This document shows, piece after piece, positions 9,036-20,300 of a stretch of DNA of 64,000 nt. The notes beneath the pieces were generated by a model. It did no database searches and had not been told where the DNA came from. It saw only the letters and a program-made list of their open reading frames with translations. Within the stretch, counting starts at the first letter, position 1. Each line of letters opens with the position of its first letter. This DNA comes from Tritrichomonas musculus (taxonomy: Eukaryota > Parabasalia > Tritrichomonadida > Tritrichomonadidae). Made by a program: the position numbers and the translations under genes. Where the stretch lies: the NCBI GenBank assembly GCA_039105265.1, contig JAPFFF010000043.1, positions 682,001-746,000 on the forward strand, read 5' to 3'.

Positions 9036-11048
9036 ATGATTTTTGTTTTTTTCTTTTCATTTCTCCGAGATAAACATTTAAGTCAAGAAAATATTAAATT
9101 TGATCCACCATTATGGTTTTCAGGATTAAAAAAATCTGAATTTTTACTTACTATTAATGGAACAAATATTGGATATTTCGACGTCTCAATATCATCAATA
9201 CCAATCATTAATAGTACAAAATTAGACAGTCCTAATTACTTATTTGTATATTTAAACATGAACTCCGTTAAACCTGGCACATATAATATTAATTTAATCA
9301 ATGGACAAGAAAAATATGTTATTCCTTATGAAATACGTTCCTTAAGAGATCCAAGACCACGAACATTTGATTCTACTGATGTTATCTACCTAATCATGCC
9401 AGATCGTTTTTCCGATGGCAATACATCTAATGACAACATTCCCATGAAGTATCCATACAAAGTAGATCGTGAAGATCCAGATGCCAGACATGGTGGTGAC
9501 CTTCTTGGAATTGAAAATCATCTAGATTATCTCGAAGAACTTGGTGTCACTTCACTTTGGCTGACGCCGATACTCGAGAACGACGTTGCAAGCCTTTCAT
9601 ATCATGGCTATGCTGCCACTGACATGTACAAAGTAGATTCTAGACTTGGCACAAACGAGGACTATCAAAAACTAGTTGAAAAATGCCATTCACATCACAT
9701 TAAAATGATTCAAGATTTTGTTTTCAATCACGTCAGCAGCGAACATCCATGGATGCTTGATCCACCGACCAAAGACTTCTTCAACTACTATGACAAGTAC
9801 ATTCAAACACAGAATGATTTAACTACAGCTTTTTCTCCTTATGCTTCTGACTATGATAAAGAAATCCTTACAAAAGGATGGTTCGTTGAATCGATGCCTG
9901 ATTTGAACCAACGAAATTTGTATCTGGCACGTTATTTGATTCAAACTTCTATTTTTTGGATCGAATACGCCGATATCGATGGCATTAGAATGGACACTTA
10001 TCCGTATGCTTTTCCTGAATTCATGGCAAATTGGGCAAAAGAAGTCTTGGATCAATATCCTGACTTTAACATTGTAGGTGAAACGTTTCGTACAAATTCG
10101 GCTGCTGTTTCATTCTGGCAAATGGGAAGTAAATATAATTTGAATAAAACATACTTAAAAACAGTCATGGATTTCCATTTAATGGATATTTGCCATGACA
10201 CTTTTTTTAATTCTGAAAAAATGTATAATCTTCATGATCACATGAGTTACGACTTCTTGTATAGCAACGTGAGTAATTTGATGAGATTTTTCGAGAATCA
10301 TGATACTGATCGTTTCTTCCTTGAACAACCGTCTGATTTAAAGGCTTATAAACAAGCGATGGCGTTCTTATTGACAATTCCTGGGATTCCTCAAATTTAT
10401 TATGCAACCGAAGTTTTAATGACTGGTAAAAAAGGAATTTCTGACGGTTATTTGAGAAAAGATTTTCCTGGTGGTTGGCCAAATGATACAGTTAATTATT
10501 TCACTGAAGAAGGAAGAAAAGATGATCCTCTTCGTTCTGAAGCTTTTGATTATTTGAAGACTCTTCTGAATTACAGAAAAGGAAATGAAGTGATTTCAAA
10601 AGGTTCAATGAAACACTTTTATCCAATGACTGGCGTGTATGCTTATCAAAGAAAATATAAAGATCAAGCTATTCTTGTATTTTTAAATGGTAATGATAAT
10701 GACCATATTGTTGAGCTTGAGCAATATCAAGAAGTTCTTCAAAATGGAATCAAATTTAAGAATATTTTGACCAATGAAATTATGTATTTGAATAAGTCAT
10801 TCACTTTGAAGCCTCGTGAAGCTTTGATTCTTGAGCTTCAAATTAATTCAGGTCCAATTCCACCATCACCAATTGGACCTGAAAATGCTACTCTTAAAAA
10901 ACTGATTATTTCTGTTTGCTGCTGTTGTGGTGGAATTTTTGTTTTCGTCATTATTGCACTAGCTTACATATATGCTGCTAAGTATTCAAAGAAAACAAAG
11001 CAACTAAATGAAGACCCATTAATAAGTTTACGGCAACAAAACAAATAA
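9036..11048 (+). CDS. Membrane-anchored GH13 enzyme, SusA/neopullulanase-like
   Basis: 670 residues. A hydrophobic N-terminus (MIFVFFFSFL) can act as a signal peptide. Residues ~20-105 form a beta-sandwich like the N-terminal domain of cyclomaltodextrinases. The GH13 barrel follows: DVIYLIMPDRFSDGN (115-129), QDFVFNH (226-232), GIRMDTYPYAF with nucleophile D320, IVGETF with acid/base E349, and FFENHDTDRF with D423. A C-terminal beta domain ends near 615. A Cys-rich transmembrane helix (~623-648) and a 22-residue cytosolic tail close the protein. All three catalytic carboxylates are present. It should hydrolyse alpha-glucans such as starch, glycogen or pullulan outside the cell or in a lysosome-like compartment. 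Blocks such as RHGGDL, LGVTSLWLTP, SYHGYAATD and FNHVSSEHPWM recall Bacteroides SusA-type neopullulanase, so a bacterial origin is plausible. The membrane anchor is a eukaryote-style addition. Confidence 0.9.
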   Translation: MIFVFFFSFLRDKHLSQENIKFDPPLWFSGLKKSEFLLTINGTNIGYFDVSISSIPIINSTKLDSPNYLFVYLNMNSVKPGTYNINLINGQEKYVIPYEIRSLRDPRPRTFDSTDVIYLIMPDRFSDGNTSNDNIPMKYPYKVDREDPDARHGGDLLGIENHLDYLEELGVTSLWLTPILENDVASLSYHGYAATDMYKVDSRLGTNEDYQKLVEKCHSHHIKMIQDFVFNHVSSEHPWMLDPPTKDFFNYYDKYIQTQNDLTTAFSPYASDYDKEILTKGWFVESMPDLNQRNLYLARYLIQTSIFWIEYADIDGIRMDTYPYAFPEFMANWAKEVLDQYPDFNIVGETFRTNSAAVSFWQMGSKYNLNKTYLKTVMDFHLMDICHDTFFNSEKMYNLHDHMSYDFLYSNVSNLMRFFENHDTDRFFLEQPSDLKAYKQAMAFLLTIPGIPQIYYATEVLMTGKKGISDGYLRKDFPGGWPNDTVNYFTEEGRKDDPLRSEAFDYLKTLLNYRKGNEVISKGSMKHFYPMTGVYAYQRKYKDQAILVFLNGNDNDHIVELEQYQEVLQNGIKFKNILTNEIMYLNKSFTLKPREALILELQINSGPIPPSPIGPENATLKKLIISVCCCCGGIFVFVIIALAYIYAAKYSKKTKQLNEDPLISLRQQNK

Positions 11049-11120
11049 AATAAACATTTAATAAAAATCAATTTTAAAGTAATGAAAACTTTTTTTAGTG
11101 AAAAAGTTGTGTTGAATTAT

Positions 11121-13976
11121 TTATTTTTTATTATTTTTTTGAGCAGCCATCTTGTATAACTTTGCAGCTTCATCTTTATCTTGTGCAACTCCATTACCTT
11201 CATTGAGCATATCGGCATAATTTTTCATTGCTTTTGCATTTCCAAATTTGATTGCCATTTTATAGTAACGCACAACTTCTTCTTTATTTGCATCTTTTTC
11301 AGCATTTAATAAGAATGCATAACTGTTCATTGCATTTGAGTCATTTCTTGCAATTGCCTTTTTCAGGTAACGAATTGCTTCTTCTTTATTAGCTTTAACA
11401 TGATCACCAGTATAAAGCATGTTAGCGTAATTAACCATTGCAGCAACATTTCCTCTTTCAGCTGCCATTTTGAAATAACGAACAGCTTCGAAGATGTCAT
11501 TATGATGATATTTTCTAATGGCATAATTGTTCATTGCTTGAGCATTTCCTTTTTCAATTGCCATCATGTAATAATGATCAATATCATATCTGTGTTTGAT
11601 ACTGGTTTCACTGACGATGTTTATGTAAGCGTTCAAAGCATAAATACTTCCCTTATCAGCAGCCATTGTGTACAAATTTTCTGCCTTTTGTTTATCCATT
11701 TTGACGTTGTATCCAGTCATTAACAAATCCGCATAATCACACATTGCTAGCACATTGCCAGCCAATATTGCTTTAATATAATAAAAATAGGCTTCTTTAT
11801 AATTATTCTCTGCTTTCATCATTACTGCATATTTGTACATTGCATAATGATTTCCATTGTCAGCTGATATTTTGTAAAAATACGAAGCTCTTCCTTTTGT
11901 AACTTCAACTCCATCACCATAAAAGTACATTGACGCATAATTGTACATTGCATCAATATTGCCAGCATTAGCAGCTTTTTTAAAACAAGAGGCAGCTTCT
12001 TCCTTGTCCATTGGAGTTCCTTCTCCTTTCAACAAACACAATGCAAAATTGTTCATTTCACGCCCAACTTCATCTTTGTCATAATTAACCACAAAAGAAG
12101 AAGAACAGTCATTGTTTATAGCCATTTTGTAGTAACGAACAGCTTCTTCTTTATTCTTTGGAATTCCATCTCCGTCTTCAAGCATGATTGCATAGTTATG
12201 CATTGCTTTTGTGTTTCCAGAATCGGCTGACATTTTGTAGTAACGAGCAGCTTCTTCTTTGTCCATTGGAATTCCATCGCCATCATCAAGCATGATTGCA
12301 TAGTTATACATTGCTCCAATGTGGCCCAAATCAGCTGCAGTTTTGAACAAATTAGCTGCTTCTTTCTTATCGGCATCGGTGCCTTCGCATAAGATGCATG
12401 CAAGGTTGTACATTGCCTTTATGTTTCCTTTCTCAACAGCCTTTCTATATAAAGGAATGGCATCTTTTTCATTGTGATCTTGAAGAATGCATGCATAGTT
12501 GTACATTGCATTGGAATTTCCTTTCTCAATTGCCTTCTTATAGTATTTAATGGCCCTCTTTTTATCAACCAAAATTCCTTCACCGTTATCAAGCATGACT
12601 GCGTAATTAAACATCGCTTCAGAGTTCCCGTTATCAGCGCTAATATTGTAAATACGAGCTGCTTCAGGAAGGTTTTTAATAACACACTCACCCAGTCTCA
12701 ACATGCTTGCATAATAACACAACGAATAATTGTTGCCCAATTCAGCTGACTTCTTAAAATAGCCAAATGCTTCCTTCTTGTCTTCTTTAACACCATTTCC
12801 AGTGTAAAGCATGAGTCCGTAATTGAACATTGCGTCAGGATTTCCTTTCTCAATTTCCATCTTGTAATACTGAACAGCCTTGGCCATATTTGAAGGCGAA
12901 CTCTCATCATTCTCAAACAGAAGTCCACATTCATTCATAGCATTTGGATCACCATTTTCAAAATTATTGCCAGAATCATTTTGTTCTTGTTTTTCAGTCG
13001 TAACTGCTTTCCCATAATATTTAGAGGCTTCTTCTTTGTTAATCTCAATTCCATCACCTTTGGAAAGCATGTCTGCATAAGATCGCATTGAAGGAACGTT
13101 TCCTTGATCTGCTGCCTTTTTGAAGTATTGGGCTGCTTTTTTCATATCAACAGGGACGTAGTAACCATTTTTTAATATTGTTGCATACTTAAACATTCCT
13201 TCAAGATGTCCCCCATCAGCAGCAATCTTGTAGTAACTGGCTGCACTTTTCTTATTCAATGCAACGCCTTCTCCTTTATCAAGCATGTTTGCGTATTTGA
13301 ATGCAGAGTCAATGTTTCCTTTATCTGCCAATTCTTTTATATATTTTACTTCTTCATTTTGGCCAGCAGGGACAATTTCACCTTTGTGTAACATTTCTGA
13401 ATAACGGTTTTTCCCTTCATAATTTCCTCTATCGGCGGCCATTTTGTAATATTTGGCCGCTTCTTGTTTATCAATGGGAACATTATCGCCGTAATAGACC
13501 ATGTTTGCGTAATTAATCATAGCTGCTATGTTTCCTTTGTCCGCAGACTTTTGATAGAGCTGGACCGCTCTTTTTGGATTTTTTGTAACAATTCGCCCAT
13601 CTCGTAACATATTTGCCATATTATTCATTGCATGATGGTCACCTTTATTACTGGCCATTAAAAGGTAATGGAAAAGATCGTTTTCGTTGTCTGGATTTAT
13701 TTCATTGTCGTAAATCATATCAATATATTGACTCATCCCATAAAGGCTTCCTTTATCTGCTGCCATTTTGTAATATTCGCCAGCTGCAATTTTATCAACA
13801 GAAACGCCTTCTCCTCTTCTTCTCATGTCTGCATAAATATTCATTGCTTCAATATTCCCTTCGTCAGCAAAACCTTTGTAATAATATGCGGAATGCCCTT
13901 TTTCTATACGAACTCCTTCTTTTGCTTGTAAATTCTCAGCAAAAGTGCTCTTTTCTGAAGAGTTATTGGTACTCAT
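11121..13976 (-). CDS. Sel1-repeat (SLR) protein
   Basis: 951 residues made almost wholly of about two dozen Sel1-like repeats of ~36 residues. The recurring pattern is KEEAARYYKMAADKGN-x-x-AM-x-NYA-x-M-L-x-x-GDG-V. These form alpha-alpha superhelices of the TPR-like class that scaffold protein-protein contacts. There is no signal peptide, transmembrane segment or catalytic domain, so a cytosolic adaptor is the simplest reading. One repeat around the middle is disturbed by a Ser/Asn/Glu-rich insertion (TTEKQEQNDSGNNFENGDP). The start Met is followed by a short polar leader before the first repeat. A T/A run of about 16 bases lies ~25 bases upstream of the start codon. Sel1 proteins are abundant in trichomonads; partners are unknown. 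A related scrap lies at 42274-42372. Confidence 0.92.
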   Translation of the reverse strand: MSTNNSSEKSTFAENLQAKEGVRIEKGHSAYYYKGFADEGNIEAMNIYADMRRRGEGVSVDKIAAGEYYKMAADKGSLYGMSQYIDMIYDNEINPDNENDLFHYLLMASNKGDHHAMNNMANMLRDGRIVTKNPKRAVQLYQKSADKGNIAAMINYANMVYYGDNVPIDKQEAAKYYKMAADRGNYEGKNRYSEMLHKGEIVPAGQNEEVKYIKELADKGNIDSAFKYANMLDKGEGVALNKKSAASYYKIAADGGHLEGMFKYATILKNGYYVPVDMKKAAQYFKKAADQGNVPSMRSYADMLSKGDGIEINKEEASKYYGKAVTTEKQEQNDSGNNFENGDPNAMNECGLLFENDESSPSNMAKAVQYYKMEIEKGNPDAMFNYGLMLYTGNGVKEDKKEAFGYFKKSAELGNNYSLCYYASMLRLGECVIKNLPEAARIYNISADNGNSEAMFNYAVMLDNGEGILVDKKRAIKYYKKAIEKGNSNAMYNYACILQDHNEKDAIPLYRKAVEKGNIKAMYNLACILCEGTDADKKEAANLFKTAADLGHIGAMYNYAIMLDDGDGIPMDKEEAARYYKMSADSGNTKAMHNYAIMLEDGDGIPKNKEEAVRYYKMAINNDCSSSFVVNYDKDEVGREMNNFALCLLKGEGTPMDKEEAASCFKKAANAGNIDAMYNYASMYFYGDGVEVTKGRASYFYKISADNGNHYAMYKYAVMMKAENNYKEAYFYYIKAILAGNVLAMCDYADLLMTGYNVKMDKQKAENLYTMAADKGSIYALNAYINIVSETSIKHRYDIDHYYMMAIEKGNAQAMNNYAIRKYHHNDIFEAVRYFKMAAERGNVAAMVNYANMLYTGDHVKANKEEAIRYLKKAIARNDSNAMNSYAFLLNAEKDANKEEVVRYYKMAIKFGNAKAMKNYADMLNEGNGVAQDKDEAAKLYKMAAQKNNKK

Positions 13977-14079
13977 AATTAAAAAACTTTGACAATTTTT
14001 TTTTTTTTTTTTGAAGAGATGTCAAATGGTTTGAATCATTATAAACCCAACAATTATGAATTTATTGTTATAATAGGAA

Positions 14080-14153
14080 GCCTCTGTAGTGTAATGGATT
14101 TAGCATAAGTGTCTACGAAATACTTGGTGTGGGTTCGATTCCCATCAGGGGTA
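14080..14153 (+). tRNA. tRNA-Arg(ACG)
   Basis: Cloverleaf folded by hand. Acceptor GCCTCTG pairs with CAGGGGT, D arm GTGT/GCAT, anticodon stem AGTGT/ATACT around loop CTACGAA (anticodon ACG, decodes CGU), variable loop TGGT, and T arm GTGGG-TTCGATT-CCCAT. The discriminator base is A. A T6 run follows at 14154-14159 as the Pol III stop. The loop sequence GTTCGATTCC serves as a canonical B box. No intron. Confidence 0.93.
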
Positions 14154-14159
14154 TTTTTT
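14154..14159 (+). terminator. Pol III T-run after tRNA-Arg
   Basis: Six T residues directly after the discriminator base of tRNA-Arg, the usual RNA polymerase III terminator. Confidence 0.75.
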
Positions 14160-14358
14160 GCTTTTTTTAATTCAATTAATAATTAATTAATTAACGTAAA
14201 AATTGGAAAACTCGATATTTCAATTATTTTATAAAGCTGCATATATTTCTCAAATTTTACACTCAAGAAAATAATGTTCGGTCTTCTCAAATTTTGTGAA
14301 AACGAAAATTTATAAATTTTATAAACTTCTGATTTTTTCAAAATATCAAAATTTTTTA

Positions 14359-17300
14359 ATGTTCTTTTTAATTCTATTTTTTTTAGCCAATAGTGCTCCA
14401 AGGAATTTTAGCTTCTATTATGGTTCTACTCCTAATTCTGATTGCTATAACTATAATAATGATATAACTTTTTTTAACGTTAATGAGTCCATTGATTTTT
14501 CTTCTATCGTTTCGAACAAAATCAATATTTCGGACACCGAAATTACATTTTGTTATAACACAGAAGTGCCATTCAGAATTCCTTTAAAAATTTTCAATGA
14601 TAAAAAGTTCAATTTACTCGTAAATACTCGTGTTTCAGGGATACTTGATTTTACAGGTGTTCATAATCTTGTTCTAAACATAAGTTCTATGTATTATTAC
14701 GCATCTTCTAAATATAATATCACATTTACTGGATCTCATCCAAAGCCAGATAAAACATCGATTACAATAACCAATATCAATTTAAGAACAGAATCAAATG
14801 ATATTTTTGTCGATACATTAACAATAATAGATCCAATGATCTCGCCATCTTCCTTAAAAGCTCACACTCTTTATTTTTCTAACAGAAAAGCAATATTAGT
14901 TACACATCGAGACAACTGTGTTGTTGTTTCTGGCATTAATGTCTATTTAATCGGCCCAAATCCACTTTTTTCAGTCAAAAGTAATAATTATTACGGTTTA
15001 TTTTTCCCTGAAAACACTCTTTATTTATTCAACGAGGCTGAAAAATCAAATATTTCATTTGAAATTAGTCGATTTGATAGAATTATGATATCAGGAAATA
15101 AATTCCTAGATTCAAATGTGATGAAATTTTTTCTGTGCAAAAGTATCGAGATAAAAACAAGCTCACTTTTTATAGATTCAATTAGTTTTTATAAAGGCTA
15201 TAATAGATTCTTTATGAATATTTCAAATTCCGTTAAAATTAGCGGCCCAATGACACTCATTAGTACTTCTGAAGTTTATCTAAATTTAACAGATAAAGGC
15301 ACATCAAAAGTAGCAGTAGAATTTGACAAAATCATCACTGATTTGTCAAGATTAATTATTTTGAGTTCATTTATTGACGTTCATATTCATACATTTGAAT
15401 TCACTTTTAAAGAAAAGACCGATTTGGAATATTTTCCAACATCTGTTTGCTTTGGTTACGGGGGAGCATCATTAGTGACTATTGATGAATTCGTTACATT
15501 TTCTGATATAAAAAAATTTGATTTTCCTGAGTACCAAGTTGACTTTAAAGGCTTTCAATCTGATGAAAGTTTATCTGAACTGGTTTCTAAAAATTTGAAC
15601 GTAATTACAGTCAAATCACATCAATTTGATTCTAGCATGTTTGATACATTTTTTCGTTTTCTTGAATATAAAGAAAAAGAGGGATTTGATAATCTTTTGC
15701 ATTTTAATATTTCATTAGAAAATGGATTTGTTCTTTCATTACATTGTTCTTCATTTTCAACGATTCCATTTGAAGTGCAATTGACAGATAGCTCTTCCCT
15801 TGGCTCTTCTTATGTTATCAGTGATATTTCTGAACTTTCCAAAGTAATTCAAAAAGATACAAAATTTGTGAATTTGACTATTGAAAAAAATGTCACTTTT
15901 ATTGATTTATCTTTTATACAAAAGAAAATACAATTTTTTACTATATCATCATATTATAAATACCCATTAAGATCAATGAAATCAAACTCAAACATTGATC
16001 ATTTGATTTTTTGCAACTGTTATTTGGATACAGGCACTTATGAAATTGATTCAAACCAACTTACTCTAAATTGTAACACACTTGACAAAAATTCATCATT
16101 AAATTTTGTGTTTTTAAATGATCAAATGATTACTAACATTTATTTTAATACATTTAACTCAATCATGCAAAATTTTGTTTCTCCTTTTCGGTTAGTTAGA
16201 GTGCTCAGTTATACTGGTGTATGCACCATATCAGATGATTTTTATTTGACTGATGGCGATTATGATGTGCCAATTCCACGAAAAATTGTGCCAAATTTAA
16301 TAATTGAATCCAATTCTCGAAATATAGCGATCATTTTCTTGACAAAATCACTAGATTTCTTTAAACTGAGAGCAATAAATACTGATAATGATCGCAAATC
16401 AGTTGACATTAGTATTAATAATTTAGATAATGTTACTAGCATCGGCTCATTTTCTATTGAAATGGTGAATTACACAGGAATTAATCGCATTACTTTGAAT
16501 GATTGCATTTGGAAAGATAAATTGGCAATTAAAGGAGATAAATATACAGTAAATAATCAAGCTATAAATCAAAGAAACATCTTTTGTGTCTGCAAAGAAG
16601 AAGAAGAAGTTTGTAATGAAATTTGTGAAGAAGGTTCGTTTTTAATAACCACTTATGATTTATCAACAATTTCTCAAAAATTTTCTGAAGGAAAAGCTCT
16701 GATTCAAATTGTTGGTTCTGAAAAAGATGCTGATTACCCTATTTTACCATATTCTAGTATTAATAAGAATTGCATTTCAATTGTTGGATCTGGAGTCAAT
16801 CCAAGAATAAAGATTAATTGTTCTTCAGATGAAATTATTGATAATTTGCATGAAATCACATTTTCACAAATAACAGTTGATTTCCAATCTTCTTCTAATG
16901 ATTTACGTCTGTATAAAGCAACATTTTTGAAAGATAGTCAAATTGATTCTACATTATCAAATGAACAAATGCTTACTATTGATTTTTTGGATTGCTATTC
17001 ATCTCATCTTGTTTTCAAAACAATTTTCATTAAAGTAAAATTTCATTTATCCGACAGTCCTGAATTGTCTGAATCATTTACAAAAGTAGCTTTTGCTCCT
17101 TATGCAGTTTTTATGGCAACAGTTCCATCTTTAGTTACTTTTTCTGGTCCTAAGATGCTGATATCAAACCTTGAATTTGACTTAACTGATTGTTCTCCTA
17201 TTTTCGTTACAAGTAATAGATTTATTTGTATTTTGGGAAATGATGGAAACATAGATGCTGTCATGACAAACATTTCAATAAGCGCAGCAAAAATTGAGAT

Positions 17301-20300
17301 CAATGGAACTTGGACTAGTGAGCATCCAAAAAGATTCTTTGATATATCATATTCTAAATTAGATTTATATTTAGAAGCAGTAAATGCACCATTGTATTTC
17401 AGAGCACATGATTTATATATCAATTTAGAAAGTGAAAGAACAAGTATAAATGGGGAATTATATGTAATTGATACTTGGAATTCAGAAGGTGCTTGCTCGA
17501 TAAATTCAGCTATAAATAAACGAACAGCATTTCGTTGTAGATTAATTCAGACAAGAACAACTTATATAGGACAAGGTGTTGATTTAATCTTGGAAAAATA
17601 TGATTCAATGCTAAAATTTCATATTGGATTGAATAATTGTGGATCTGTTGAAATAGAAAATGATCCTAATTGCGCTATTAAATGTGGTGCAAGTTTTGGT
17701 TTCAGTGGAAACTATTTAATACCTGAAGTTGTAGACTTTTTAAACAGAGTGAATTATTCAGTTATAACAATTGACAATGTTGAAAATATTGAATTTACTG
17801 ACATTTATGTTTCACATGGCAGTTTATATGGATTTTATAAGAAAAACTTCAAATTCACAGCAATCGGAAATAAAATTTATTTTGGTCTTGCTGAAAATCC
17901 AGAAATATCATTGGCACTTCTATATTCAAATACAGAAAAGAAAGAATATAATATTCATTATGGAGACATTCCGTATGTCCATCAATTTATACCAATTCCA
18001 AATGCAACAATTGAATTCACAACGTATACTAATTTGTCTGAAATTTTTTTTAACTTTGATAAAGTAAATTTTACCATTTATCAAGTGAATTTCATTTCAT
18101 TAGATGGTATATGCCAAGCAGCTATCAAATTTGGAAATAATGTTGTTTCTAATTTGTATTTGAAATCAATGATAATTGATGTTCCAGAAAATGATGTTTT
18201 TACAATTGAAAAAATAAATTTGACACAAAATTCAGTATTTACAAACCTTTCTAAATATGATAGTTGTATCAAATCAGTTTCATTTGATTTCAATTCATTA
18301 GTTAAGGCAGATTTAAGCAATTTTTCAAGTGAATTAAATTTTCTATCATTTGATAATTATGAAACATTAAAAGTAAACTTCACAACAACAGGCGTCACCT
18401 TTGAAAAAATAGAAGGTTATTATGATAAAGTAACAAGAATAGCTCATATTGACTTCTCAAAGTGTCCAAATGTTAATTTAATTATTTATTCTAATGACTC
18501 TCCTTTTTTTACTATCGAAGACGATGTAGTTGACTTTAAACCAATGAAATCGGTTCATTTATTTTCAAATAATTTTCATTTTGGATCGAATTTTAATAAA
18601 TTTTTAACGCCTGCAAACTTTGTCATTGGCAATACTTCCATTCCACATTCAATACACACATACTCATTTCCACTATTTTCATTGGATTTCATGTATAAAT
18701 ATCCAATTTACTTCGGAGAACATTTATATCCAATTACATTCCCATATAAATTCATTCTTAATAATGAAAATTTGAATATAGTACTTAATTATTTTACTGA
18801 TTATTGGAACATAACATTCAATGAAGTGGCTTCATCTGACAATTCATCAATATTTTTTGACAAAAAACCTAGTGACAAAGTTTATTTGACTAAAAATATA
18901 AATAACGTAAATGTTATAAATGGAACTCTTAAACTTTATAATCAAACATATATTACTAATGAAATTTCACTTGGAAAAGGATCCATTCTTTGTGGAAATT
19001 TCACTTGTAATCAAACTTTGAAAACAATTAATTTAGAATGGGATTTGAATGAAGCGCCATTTTTAAATACACCTTTATTAACTAATTTGAATAATACTGA
19101 TATTAATATCATTTACACAGGCGAGTCTATCGAAGGAAGAGAGAAAGAATTCGATAAATTCTTATCAAAAGGAATCATTCTAATGAAAAGGATCGAATTT
19201 AATGATGTTTTTAATCACATTCATTTCATTTCAATTAATCATGTGAATGAATTCGAAGAAGGTGAAAATTTGAGCATTAAATGTAGATACATTTATGATC
19301 AAAGCATTCAATTGATTACAACAAGATATTTCTCACCTGAAAGTGAAATTGTTGATGATGAAACTATTCCAGAGGTGACTCCAACTCAAGTTCCAACTGA
19401 AAGTTTTTCTCCTGACTTTCCAACAACCGACTCTTTTATTTCATCAAATTCCAACATCAAATTCACTGATGATGGATTTATTGATGGAAATACTTTTATT
19501 TCAACTGCCAATAATAAAAATGTTTTATTCATCAAATCTGACAAGCAGCACATAAATTTGTCGGTTGAGGTCAATTCAAAACCAAATGAAAATCTATTTC
19601 TTTCACCTCAAAAAGAAAAAGTTGTCATTTTTATTGATTCACCTGAAAGTGAGGACTATGGAACAGGCCAGCTTGGAGTTCATGCCAATTCTAATAATGT
19701 AACAATCAATTTGCCACAACCAAAAGTTCCTTTGAATGTTTTCAATGATGAATTTTCAGAAATTAATTTTCAATTAAACGATGAAAATGAATTAATTTTG
19801 ATTTCACTTCATAAACTGACAATTAGTAACGGTAATATAGTAATGAATTTACCTCAAAATTCAAAAGGTATTGAATTCGTTGATGTTGAAACTTTTTTGA
19901 ATGGTGAATTGAAATCTGTGTATGACCAAATATCCATTGAAACAAAAATTGGTTCATTACTGTGCAATTCAGGCTCTTCAATCAAAATGACAAATGTCAG
20001 CTTTAACAAACAAATTGTGACAAGTTCACATTCAAAAATTGAAATTGAGAAAAAAGTGACATTCAATTCACAAACAAAACTCGAACTTTTTGAGAACTCA
20101 TTTATTGAATTAGGCAAATCACAAATTGAAGGAATTGCTGAAGAAATAAAAATTATAAGAGGAAATTCGGCTCGATCTTCATTAAATGAAGAAATAGAAG
20201 CGAAGTTGATTTGTGGCGCCAATTTTGACTGCCATTCTTGGATTGAAAAGTATTCAAAAGATGAGTTTTATAAAAATGCAAAATGCATTGAAAATGATTA

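Noticed and set aside
11400-13978. Plus-strand frames of up to 121 codons opposite the Sel1-repeat gene
   Set aside because: Mirror the periodic Sel1 codons and contain no independent domain.
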